From Bacteroidales bacterium (GTDB lineage: Bacteria; Bacteroidota; Bacteroidia; Bacteroidales; UBA3663): DNA of 5,388 nt. Shown one piece after another: positions 1 through 5,121 of the stretch. Within the stretch, counting starts at the first letter, position 1. Every line of letters begins with the position of its first letter. The stretch spans positions 1 through 5,388 of the forward strand of contig JAUNCV010000141.1 of assembly GCA_030526445.1 (NCBI GenBank). Reading direction: 5' to 3'. The notes beneath the pieces are model-generated. The model worked only from the letters and a program-made list of their open reading frames with translations, was not told where the DNA came from and did no database searches. Made by a program: the position numbers and the translations under genes.

Positions 1-53
1 AGAGCGTCAGATTGTGGTTCTGAATGTCGTGGGTTCGAGCCCCACTAGGCACC
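1..53 (+). tRNA. tRNA-His (GTG), 3' part, cut by window start
   Basis: Only the part from the D-stem onward is inside the window. The anticodon arm is TCAGA / TTGTGGT / TCTGA, which gives anticodon GTG (His). It is followed by the variable bases, a T-arm GTGGG / TTCGAGC / CCCAC (29-45), the 3' acceptor strand TAGGCAC (46-52) and C53 at the discriminator position, which fits histidine tRNAs, where it pairs with the extra G-1. CCA is not encoded. The 5' acceptor strand lies upstream of the window, so full pairing cannot be checked. Confidence 0.9.
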
Positions 54-56
54 CTA

Positions 57-106
57 ACATCGCAACAAGGTTGCAATGTCGCCTAAAAGCTTAGGCACTA
101 TTTTTT
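57..106 (+). terminator. Double hairpin plus T-run between tRNA-His and tRNA-Glu
   Basis: Two successive inverted repeats fill the spacer. The first is ACAT-c-GCAAC / GTTGC-a-ATGT (57-66 with 70-79). The second is GCCTAA / TTAGGC (81-86 with 91-96) with an AAGC loop, followed four bases later by six T (101-106). The second fits a modest intrinsic terminator for a transcript ending in tRNA-His. It could equally be a processing structure within one polycistronic tRNA transcript. Confidence 0.45.
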
Positions 107-109
107 AAC

Positions 110-181
110 GGCGCTTTCATCTAGCGGTTAGGATACCGGCCTCTCACGCCGGGTACACGGGTTCGAGTCCCGTAGGCGCTA
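110..181 (+). tRNA. tRNA-Glu (CTC)
   Basis: A complete cloverleaf can be drawn. The acceptor is GGCGCTT (110-116) with AGGCGCT (174-180), the first pair being G-T. The D-arm is ATCT/GGAT. The anticodon arm is CCGGC / CTCTCAC / GCCGG (136-152), with anticodon CTC at 143-145 reading GAG (Glu). The T-arm is ACGGG / TTCGAGT / CCCGT (157-173), and A181 is the discriminator. CCA is not encoded. The 3' end is duplicated just downstream at 223-239. Confidence 0.95.
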
Positions 182-239
182 CACTTAACGTTTGCTTTAC
201 AGTACTCGGTCCGAGAGATGCAAGTCCCGTAGGCGCTAC
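166..239 (+). repeat. Direct repeat of the tRNA-Glu 3' end (att-like)
   Basis: AGTCCCGTAGGCGCTAC occurs at 166-182, inside and just past tRNA-Glu, and again at 223-239: 17 bp, exact, 57 bp apart. Weaker similarity extends upstream, GTACACGG (153-160) against GTACTCGG (202-209), so the second copy may be a tRNA T-arm half carrying about 8 extra bases. Integrases that target tRNA genes commonly leave such a 3'-end copy. No element lies between the copies, so this is best read as a scar or as one side of a tandem integration site. Confidence 0.7.
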
Positions 240-246
240 CATCAAA

Positions 247-334
247 GGAGAGATGGGTGAGTGGCTGAAACCACCGGTTTGCTAAACCGACGAACCTGAT
301 TAGGGTTCCACGAGTTCGAATCTCGTTCTCTCCG
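247..334 (+). tRNA. tRNA-Ser (GCT)
   Basis: This is a class II tRNA. The acceptor GGAGAGA (247-253) pairs fully with TCTCTCC (327-333), and G334 is the discriminator. The anticodon loop TTGCTAA gives anticodon GCT (281-283), reading AGC/AGU serine codons. The long variable arm GAACC...GGGTTC (about 292-308) is characteristic of serine tRNAs. The T-arm is ACGAG / TTCGAAT / CTCGT (310-326). CCA is not encoded, and a strong terminator starts two bases later. Confidence 0.96.
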
Positions 335-335
335 C

Positions 336-372
336 AAAGGGTCTGCAGTTTCTGCAGGCCCTTTTTGTTTTT
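336..372 (+). terminator. Rho-independent terminator of the tRNA cluster
   Basis: The stem AAAGGGTCTGCAG (336-348) pairs over 13 positions, one of them G-T, with CTGCAGGCCCTTT (352-364) across a TTT loop, and runs into TTTTTGTTTTT. It ends transcription after tRNA-Ser and separates the tRNA unit from the recombinase gene, which therefore probably needs its own promoter or read-through. Confidence 0.9.
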
Positions 373-408
373 ATAACCAATGTTCAAACCGCCCAAAAAA
401 ATACCGCT

Positions 409-1227
409 ATGAAAATGGAAAATCAAACCCAGATGTTCATCGATCATCTGCTCAATCACGGGCACGCACTCAACACCGTCAGAGCCTATACCCAGGCCAT
501 CACCCAGTTCACTCGGCATTTCGCCGAACCCTCGCCCCGCAATCTCGCCATCCACCACGAGTACCTCATCAAGCACTACAAGCCGCAAACCGTCAACCTC
601 CGCATCCTGGCGCTCAACAAGTTCCTCACCTTCACGGGCCGAAGCCAGCTGCGCCTCAACCTCATCCGCATCCAGCAGAAGTCGTTCGCCGAAAACGTCA
701 TCTCGTTCTCCGACTATCTCAAACTCAAATCCCGCCTGCTCGATAGCGGCAACCTCCGCTGGTATTTCATGATCTGGACCCTCGGCGCCACCGGTGCACG
801 CATCAGCGAAATCCTCCAGGTGCGCATCGAAGACATCCTCAACACCTACATCGACCTCATGACCAAAGGCAACAAGGCCCGGCGCATCCACTTCCCCGAA
901 CACTTGGTGGCCGAAGTGCGCCAGTGGTGCGCCCGCGACCCGCACGCCACCGGCTACCTCTACATCAACAAGCAGGGCCAACGCATCTCGGCTCGCGGCT
1001 TCGCACTCCACCTCAAGAGTTTCGCCCGGCAGTTCGGCATCAACCCTTCGGTCATATATCCCCACTCTTTCCGGCACATGTATGCCAAAACCTTCCTCAG
1101 TCATCATGCCGACATTGCCACGCTCGCCGACTTTCTGGGGCATGCCAATCTCTCTACGACCCAAATTTATTTGCGACGCACCCTCTCCGAGCAGCAAAAA
1201 CTCATCAACGAAGTGGTCGATTGGTAA
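409..1227 (+). CDS. Tyrosine recombinase / integrase (phage integrase family)
   Basis: The 272-residue product is a site-specific DNA recombinase that would cut and rejoin DNA through a 3'-phosphotyrosine. An N-terminal SAM-like core-binding domain (about residues 5-90) precedes the catalytic domain (about 100-270). All six catalytic positions are visible: R131 in GARISEIL, K153 in MTKGNK, H219 and R222 in PHSFRH, H245 in LGHAN, and Y254 in TQIYLRR. At 272 residues it is slightly shorter than XerC/XerD (about 300) and lacks the arm-binding domain of large conjugative-transposon integrases. It may be an invertase or a small-element integrase rather than the housekeeping Xer protein. It lies 37 bp past the tRNA terminator; no TAnnTTTG promoter was found upstream. 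M409 is the first in-frame start, and ATG at 415 is an alternative. Codons end mostly in C and GC is clearly higher than in the genes to the right, suggesting a different origin. The family is certain; the substrate is unknown. Confidence 0.93.
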   Translation: MKMENQTQMFIDHLLNHGHALNTVRAYTQAITQFTRHFAEPSPRNLAIHHEYLIKHYKPQTVNLRILALNKFLTFTGRSQLRLNLIRIQQKSFAENVISFSDYLKLKSRLLDSGNLRWYFMIWTLGATGARISEILQVRIEDILNTYIDLMTKGNKARRIHFPEHLVAEVRQWCARDPHATGYLYINKQGQRISARGFALHLKSFARQFGINPSVIYPHSFRHMYAKTFLSHHADIATLADFLGHANLSTTQIYLRRTLSEQQKLINEVVDW

Positions 1228-1239
1228 CCCCCATTTTTA

Positions 1240-1323
1240 GCCTTCTCTTAAGCCCCAGTCTTATCGTCTATGATGACCGACCTTTATCTTCTATGATGAC
1301 CGAAGCCAGGCTTAAGAGAAGCC
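1240..1323. repeat. Inverted repeat enclosing two 20-bp direct repeats
   Basis: CTTCTCTTAAGCC (1242-1254) and GGCTTAAGAGAAG (1309-1321) are a perfect 13-bp inverted repeat, extended by one more pair after a mismatch. The 54 bp between them hold TTATCGTCTATGATGACCGA (1261-1280) and a copy differing at one base (1284-1303), with a 23-bp period. The block starts 12 bp after the recombinase stop codon. Direct repeats within an inverted pair next to a recombinase gene suggest protein-binding or recombination sites. Neither strand shows a hairpin followed by a T-run here, so it is not a classical terminator. Confidence 0.6.
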
Positions 1324-1357
1324 TCCAGAGACCCTTAAGAAGAGGGTCCCTGGAGGC
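1321..1357. repeat. Long near-perfect hairpin after the recombinase gene
   Basis: GCCTCCAG (1321-1328) pairs with CTGGAGGC (1350-1357). After one A-C mismatch, GACCCT (1330-1335) pairs with AGGGTC (1343-1348), leaving a loop of about 7 bases. The 14 paired positions are GC-rich and stable. No T-run follows on either strand, so it is not a standard intrinsic terminator, although it sits between convergent genes where one would be expected. It overlaps the right end of the preceding inverted repeat by one base. Confidence 0.7.
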
Positions 1358-1390
1358 AACATAGTTATAGGCCGAAAGAATTAATTCACG

Positions 1391-1585
1391 AAATCCGTCA
1401 CTCCGTCACTTTGAGCACTTAATACTTTCAATATCAACACCTTGCAAAGTGACGGTTTATTTTCAATCCATCACTCAATCGTCACCTGAGTGACGGTTTA
1501 GTGACGGTTTCGCTCACATACCGTCACCTCATAACACTTTGTTTTTCTGCAACTTAACAGGCCAAAGTGACGGAGTGACGGATTT
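1391..1585. repeat. Iteron-like array of GTGACGG/CCGTCAC heptamers with 23-bp terminal inverted repeats
   Basis: Eight exact heptamers occur: CCGTCAC at 1395, 1403 and 1521, and GTGACGG at 1449, 1490, 1501, 1567 and 1575. Degenerate copies lie at 1469 (CCATCAC) and 1479 (TCGTCAC). The outer pairs are tandem with an 8-bp period and sit in a perfect 23-bp inverted repeat (1391-1413 with 1563-1585). The array ends 11 bases past the distal stop of the VirE-like helicase gene. Dense oriented copies of a short word beside a helicase gene suggest a replication origin bound by its initiator. A binding array for another DNA-binding protein, or an invertible segment, are alternatives. Replication function is inference; the repeat pattern is seen directly. 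Confidence 0.75.
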
Positions 1586-1596
1586 TCAAACAAAAT

Positions 1597-1776
1597 TTAT
1601 TTCTCTTCAGCAAACGGCACCAGCTGGTAAACCATACCTCTATTGGTATGCTTGCCATCATAGCCCAGAGCCTTGAGCTTACGCCCCACCTTGAGAGCCG
1701 ACACATCAGAGAGCTTCGCATCTGGGAATCGTCGCATCAACTCCTCACACACATCATCGCCACCTTCTCCTTCGCA
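1597..1776 (-). pseudogene. Out-of-frame C-terminal end of the VirE-like helicase
   Basis: On the - strand, the frame one base behind the main helicase frame is open from 1776 to a TAA at 1597-1599. It reads as a natural continuation: about 55 residues including DDVCEELMRRFPDAKLSDV, then GRKLKALGYDGKHTNRG and a MVYQLVPF ending. A small C-terminal domain ending this way is typical of the family as I know it. The full span 2801-1597 is 1205 bases, one short of a whole number of codons, so a single lost base in the purine-rich stretch at about 1762-1775 would explain the break. A true mutation, a sequencing error or -1 frameshifting are all possible; no strong slippery heptamer is visible. Confidence 0.7.
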
Positions 1777-2801
1777 TCAGGTCTTCTGAAGCAAACCTTG
1801 ATCATTGACTCCAGGTCATTCGCCTCGAGGAACTTTGCATTATACTGCGAGAGTTCCTTCTGCTCCTCATACGTCATCCAGTAGCGCACCTTCTCCACCT
1901 CCAGTTCATGATACAGCTGTGCATAAATCTGGTCATGGTCGATAGGCGTCATCACGTCAATGATGGCTCCGTCGGGAATCTGCACACAAATGAAACGGCG
2001 GCTGCCCGTAGCATCCTTCAGCGGACGCTTCTTATTGGTCGTAGCCGTAAACGAAGCGCGGCGAGGTCGGTTCTCCTGCGCACGTCCATAGATAGGACGC
2101 GCATACACCTTGTGCATCGTAATCATGTGCTTGAACTCAGCCTGCTGGCAGTCCTTCACCTGGTCCAGCTCATCAAAGTTAGCCAGCAGCGTGTTGGTCA
2201 GTGCCATGTTCTTGTCGTTCTTGTTACCGAAGTTCACACGATCAATGAAATAAGAGCTCAGCGCCGGTGGGAGCAGGTTGGCAAAGAAGGTCGTCTTCAT
2301 GTTACCCTGGTCCGAAATGAACAGCAGCACCTGCTCATTACCGTGGCGCGAATCCTTACCCAGCCAGTGAGCCACCATCGAACGCATCCACTGGTGGCCC
2401 CACTTCAGCAGCTGGTCGGTCATGCCCGGCACTCGCTTGAAGTGCTCCTCCACATGCTCCTGACCGTCCCACTCGGGCAGAGCGTCGAAGTAGGCCTTTA
2501 TCGGATCATACTCTGGCGTATTTTCCGAATACACCACCTCTCTCACAGCTGCGGCCCAGCTCTTTTCTTCATCGAGTTCCCTACGGCACTTCAGCGCCAT
2601 GGTGTTAATGCTTCGCGGATCGTGAAGCTCACGCCATGGCACCTCCACTGGCGTTTCACCGTCAGCTACAGCCATTTTCTCTCGAAATTCATACTTGTCG
2701 GATACCACATTGCGGCGAAGTTCATAGTTCTCCTCCACAAAGGTCTCGACCAATGTTCTCACAGATTGATTAGGGTTGCATACATTCGCAACATTAGTCA
2801 T
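1737..2801 (-). CDS. VirE-family (DUF3874-like) P-loop helicase/ATPase, probably frameshifted at its 3' end
   Basis: This frame gives 354 residues from the ATG at 2801, chosen because the longer start at 2909 would run through the likely promoters. Family hallmarks in order: AYFDALPEWDGQEHV (about residues 102-116); QVLLFISDQGNMKTTFFANL (about 157-176), a Walker A variant that keeps G, K and T; ANFDELDQV, a Walker B; FTATTNKKRPLKDATGSRRF with the sensor Asn and Arg pair. VirE/VapE proteins are superfamily 3-like helicases found in mobile elements, phage satellites and Bacteroidales islands, where they support replication. The N-terminal primase-like or VirE_N domain of longer homologues is absent. 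The last 10 or so residues before the stop at 1737 are out of frame; the genuine C-terminus continues in the -1 frame to 1597. Convergent with the recombinase gene and next to the heptamer array. Family secure, activity doubtful. Confidence 0.82.
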   Translation of the reverse strand: MTNVANVCNPNQSVRTLVETFVEENYELRRNVVSDKYEFREKMAVADGETPVEVPWRELHDPRSINTMALKCRRELDEEKSWAAAVREVVYSENTPEYDPIKAYFDALPEWDGQEHVEEHFKRVPGMTDQLLKWGHQWMRSMVAHWLGKDSRHGNEQVLLFISDQGNMKTTFFANLLPPALSSYFIDRVNFGNKNDKNMALTNTLLANFDELDQVKDCQQAEFKHMITMHKVYARPIYGRAQENRPRRASFTATTNKKRPLKDATGSRRFICVQIPDGAIIDVMTPIDHDQIYAQLYHELEVEKVRYWMTYEEQKELSQYNAKFLEANDLESMIKVCFRRPDAKEKVAMMCVRS

Positions 2802-2822
2802 GTTATATATAAATTTAAAAAT

Positions 2823-2854
2823 GTGTGAGGAGCAAAAATACACATCACTCACAC
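2823..2854 (-). promoter_or_regulatory. Possible second promoter with flanking inverted repeat (operator candidate)
   Basis: On the - strand TATTTTTG (2840-2833) matches the -7 consensus TAnnTTTG and lies about 32 bases before the helicase start. No TTG is found at the matching -33 distance. The box is bracketed by GTGTGAG (2823-2829) and CTCACAC (2848-2854), a perfect 7-bp inverted repeat with 18 bases between. A repressor bound there would cover this box. Weak on its own. Confidence 0.35.
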
Positions 2855-2885
2855 TTGGATAGTGCCCGCGTCGTGCAGACGGCCG

Positions 2886-2916
2886 CAAATATACAGCTTT
2901 TATCATCACAATGCAA
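2886..2916 (-). promoter_or_regulatory. Bacteroidota-type promoter of the VirE-like helicase gene
   Basis: On the - strand TTG (2916-2914), 20 bases, then TATATTTG (2893-2886) matches the -33/-7 pattern TTG-N20-TAnnTTTG used by the Bacteroidota primary sigma factor. The predicted start of transcription is near 2879, giving a leader of about 78 bases before the ATG at 2801. Confidence 0.72.
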
Positions 2917-3025
2917 CTAATTCCGCTCAGTTAGCAACTACAACTCAACAACATCCCCGTTTTGTCATCTCTATTTAGCAATATATCGAATACATACAAA
3001 ACCGACTTTAAGCCTCAAAAACCCG

Positions 3026-3124
3026 TTTCTTTACTGTCAATAAACAAAATTAGCCAAATTTCTTTACTTGCAATAAACAAATTTCCTCAATTTTATTTGG
3101 TGGCAATAAATAAATGCGCTATCT
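3026..3124 (+). repeat. Three 33-bp tandem repeats upstream of the ATPase gene
   Basis: Units begin at 3026, 3059 and 3092. TTTCTTTAC starts the first two, and TTTATTTGG the third. CAATAAACAAA occurs at 3038 and 3071, and CAATAAATAAA at 3104, always at the same place in the unit. The period is exactly 33 bp, about three helical turns, so each copy faces the same side of the DNA. The third unit contains the -33 element and most of the spacer of the ATPase promoter. Repeated operators or duplicated promoter cores are the likely meanings. Confidence 0.75.
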
Positions 3125-3127
3125 TTG
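3097..3127 (+). promoter_or_regulatory. Bacteroidota-type promoter of the AAA_14/DUF4143 ATPase gene
   Basis: TTG (3097-3099), part of TTTG, is followed by 20 bases and TATCTTTG (3120-3127), a full match to TAnnTTTG. Transcription should start near 3134, giving a short leader of about 20 bases before the ATG at 3153. The -33 element lies in the third 33-bp repeat. Confidence 0.82.
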
Positions 3128-3152
3128 CACCCGAAAGTAAACAAAAAGCGCT

Positions 3153-4421
3153 ATGAATAAGGAAGTTTTCAAAACCCTGATCAAAGAAGGGCAAGAAGAA
3201 ATCAAGGATATTGAGTTATATCCTCGCCACTTCAGTTTTGAAGAAGAGGGGCGTTACGTACTTGTAGGCATTCGCCAGGCCGGCAAGTCGTTCCTTCTGT
3301 ACCAGCGAGCCAAGATGTTGATGCAAGCAGGGCACGACATCAAAGAGATTGTCTATATCAATTTCGACGACGAGCGACTTTTAGGCATGAAGGCCGAAGA
3401 ATTTGACCTAATTCTTCAGGCCCACGCCTCCATGTACGAATGCAAACCCATTCTCTTTTTCGATGAAATACAGAACATAGAAGGCTGGGAGCACTTTGCC
3501 CGCCGTCTGGCCAACCAGAAATATTCGGTATTCATCACCGGCAGCAACGCCAAAATGCTCAGCCGCGACATCGCCACCACCCTTGGTGCTCGCTATTTCG
3601 ACGAAAAGGTATTTCCTTATTCCTTCGCCGAATATCTTGAGGCAAAAGGAATACAACTCGAATCTGACTGGATGTACTCCAAACTTCGCAACAACATCCA
3701 GCTTCAGTTCGACGATTACTTTCGTTGGGGCGGATTCCCAGAACTCTTACTCTATCGCAACAAGCGTCACTGGCTTAACGGCCTTTATGAGAAGATTCTT
3801 CTGGGCGATGTCATACTTCGCAACAATGTTAAAAACGACCAGGCACTGCGCTTAGCCGTAAAGCGTCTTGCCGAAAACGTACGTCAGCCCATTGCCTACA
3901 ACCGTCTTGTCAACATGATCAAGAGCACCGGTCTCTCGGCCAACACCGCCTCAATGATCGAATACATCCGTTTCGTCAAGGATTCATGCCTCATGTTCAC
4001 TCTCGACAACTTTGCTTCAAAATTCTCAGAGAAGGAGACTGTCAAGAAACATTATTTCATAGATAATGGTCTTTTGAACATATTCCTCAACGATGCCGAC
4101 CCCGCTTTGCTCGAGAATCTCTGCGCCATAACTCTATACAAGCGCTACAACAACGACGACTATTCGCCTCAGCTCTTCTTTTACAACCGAAACATCGAGG
4201 TCGATTTCTTTGTTCCTTCCGAACAGTTAGCCGTTCAGGCCTCATATAGCATCCGAGATGAAGAGACCCGAAAACGCGAAGTCAATGCATTGATACAACT
4301 CCATGCCGCGCATCCTCTCAAAAAGGCAATCATCATCACCTACGACGAAGAGGAAACCATCGAGCACCAAGACCTCAACATCCAGGTCCTTCCCATCTGG
4401 AAATGGCTGCTTCTCGAGTGA
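3153..4421 (+). CDS. ATP-binding protein, AAA_14 plus DUF4143 domains
   Basis: The 422-residue product is a full-length member of a large, mostly uncharacterised ATPase family that is very abundant in Bacteroidota. The N-terminal AAA domain (about residues 25-165) has Walker A GIRQAGKS (39-46), Walker B ILFFDEIQ (100-107, D104 and E105) and a TGSNAKML sensor (129-136). RWGGFPE (191-197) precedes the DUF4143 region, which holds a winged-helix-like stretch (about 235-285). It ends in a nuclease-like fold: NIEVDFFV with D351, then AVQASYS (361-366). A PD-(D/E)xK nuclease would have E/Q-x-K here, and the Lys is missing, so cleavage is doubtful. No signal peptide or membrane segment is seen; it is probably cytosolic. 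ATG 3153 lies about 20 bases after the predicted transcription start. It stands alone with its own promoter. A DNA-linked or defence-type role is often suggested for the family but not established. Confidence 0.92.
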   Translation: MNKEVFKTLIKEGQEEIKDIELYPRHFSFEEEGRYVLVGIRQAGKSFLLYQRAKMLMQAGHDIKEIVYINFDDERLLGMKAEEFDLILQAHASMYECKPILFFDEIQNIEGWEHFARRLANQKYSVFITGSNAKMLSRDIATTLGARYFDEKVFPYSFAEYLEAKGIQLESDWMYSKLRNNIQLQFDDYFRWGGFPELLLYRNKRHWLNGLYEKILLGDVILRNNVKNDQALRLAVKRLAENVRQPIAYNRLVNMIKSTGLSANTASMIEYIRFVKDSCLMFTLDNFASKFSEKETVKKHYFIDNGLLNIFLNDADPALLENLCAITLYKRYNNDDYSPQLFFYNRNIEVDFFVPSEQLAVQASYSIRDEETRKREVNALIQLHAAHPLKKAIIITYDEEETIEHQDLNIQVLPIWKWLLLE

Positions 4422-4636
4422 TGCAATTCGGGGCCAATCATTCATCCACTTCATCCACAAACAGGCTCTTCTTTGCTTACTACAAGAGTGTTATCTAAAC
4501 GAGGCTCTCGACTATATTTTCACGAAAAAATTGAAAATTATCAACACGTTTTGCAATCCTAAAACTAAAAAAGGGGCAAAAAATGTCCGAAAACTTAAAA
4601 AAATATGATAAATGTGAAAATTTTTAAGAAAAAAGA

Positions 4637-4667
4637 TTGCGCGTTTCGATATAACTCCATATCTTTG
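4637..4667 (+). promoter_or_regulatory. Bacteroidota-type promoter of the AraC-type regulator
   Basis: TTG (4637-4639), 20 bases, then TATCTTTG (4660-4667), the same arrangement and same -7 sequence as the ATPase promoter. The start is expected near 4674, about 28 bases before the ATG at 4702. The preceding spacer from 4422 is strongly A/T-rich and holds no gene or convincing terminator; a 9-bp tandem repeat TTCATCCAC lies at 4441-4458. Confidence 0.82.
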
Positions 4668-4701
4668 CAGTGTTTTAATGAAATGATTTAACCACGATTA
4701 G

Positions 4702-5121
4702 ATGGATAACGAACGGTATAACATCGTGAACGAACTCCAAGGGGAAATGCCGTCAAGAGCAAGAACCAATGGTGTGACTCCAGCAATCAAGGACATCATC
4801 AAAGGAAAGGTAATGAGCTTCCTAGAGGACAAGAAAGTATATCTAGATCCCACGATGTCATTGTTGAAGTTCAGTTCTATCACCAGTACAAATACCACCT
4901 ATCTCTCCAACACGGTTAATGAATGCTTCGGATGCAGTTTTCGCGTACTCATTAATAAATATAGAATAGAGCATGCGATAAAGCTGATGAAGGCTGATGG
5001 TGAAGTATCTACCGATCTGTATAAGAGTTGCGGATTCGCGTCGCGAAGCGTATTCTATGCATCTTTCAAACAGATTACAGGTTCAACACCTGGCAAATAT
5101 TTGAAACAGTACTTCCGATAA
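4702..5121 (+). CDS. Small AraC-type helix-turn-helix transcription regulator
   Basis: The 139-residue product is almost entirely an AraC/XylS DNA-binding domain. The first helix-turn-helix lies at about residues 51-75 (TMSLLKFSS, then TNTTYLSNTVNECFG). A linker helix with the family FRVLINKYRIEHAIKLM follows. The second helix-turn-helix lies at about 101-125, and the signature GFASRSVFYASFKQ with TGSTPGKYL closes the domain. The first 35 or so residues match no sensor domain that I recognise. In Bacteroidota this type of domain is often the output end of hybrid two-component proteins; here it stands alone, so it may be constitutively active, controlled by its own level, or partnered with another protein. 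It has its own promoter and is followed after 192 bases by a same-strand lipoprotein gene, a possible target. ATG 4702 is the first start after the predicted transcription start that opens the frame. Confidence 0.9.
   Translation: MDNERYNIVNELQGEMPSRARTNGVTPAIKDIIKGKVMSFLEDKKVYLDPTMSLLKFSSITSTNTTYLSNTVNECFGCSFRVLINKYRIEHAIKLMKADGEVSTDLYKSCGFASRSVFYASFKQITGSTPGKYLKQYFR

Noticed and set aside
46..98. TAGGCAC at the tRNA-His 3' end (46-52) repeated at 92-98, as a possible att copy
   Set aside because: Only 7 bp match, and the second copy is explained by the GCCTAA/TTAGGC terminator hairpin.
121..1197. 358-codon open frame on the - strand across the tRNA-Glu, tRNA-Ser and recombinase region
   Set aside because: It runs antisense through two complete tRNA genes and a recombinase with all catalytic residues. 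The high GC and C-ending codons of the recombinase gene explain the absence of antisense stops.
409..1227. The recombinase as housekeeping XerC or XerD
   Set aside because: It is shorter than XerC/D and lies beside a structured repeat block; the catalytic motifs alone do not identify it as Xer, so no symbol was assigned.
1391..1585. The heptamer array as a CRISPR array
   Set aside because: The repeats are only 7 bp, occur in both orientations and have irregular short spacing, with no cas gene in the window.
1908..2828. 306-codon open frame on the + strand
   Set aside because: It is antisense to the VirE-like helicase, whose motifs are clear; the translation shows only a low-complexity His/Leu/Arg/Val-rich pattern and no domain.
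2802..2909. Longer start (ATG at 2909) for the helicase, adding 36 residues
   Set aside because: The added residues cover both promoter-like boxes and look unlike protein of the family; the ATG at 2801 follows an A/T-rich leader.
2962..3156. 64-codon open frame whose stop overlaps the ATPase start (ATGA), encoding three 11-residue repeats
   Set aside because: The peptide repeats are only the translation of the 33-bp DNA repeats. The frame contains the promoter of the ATPase gene, and no promoter of its own is visible. The ATGA overlap keeps a small chance of a leader peptide.
4303..4608. 101-codon + strand frame overlapping the end of the ATPase gene
   Set aside because: Its first part is an out-of-frame reading of the ATPase gene and the rest is A/T-rich, Lys-rich intergenic sequence without start signals or domains.
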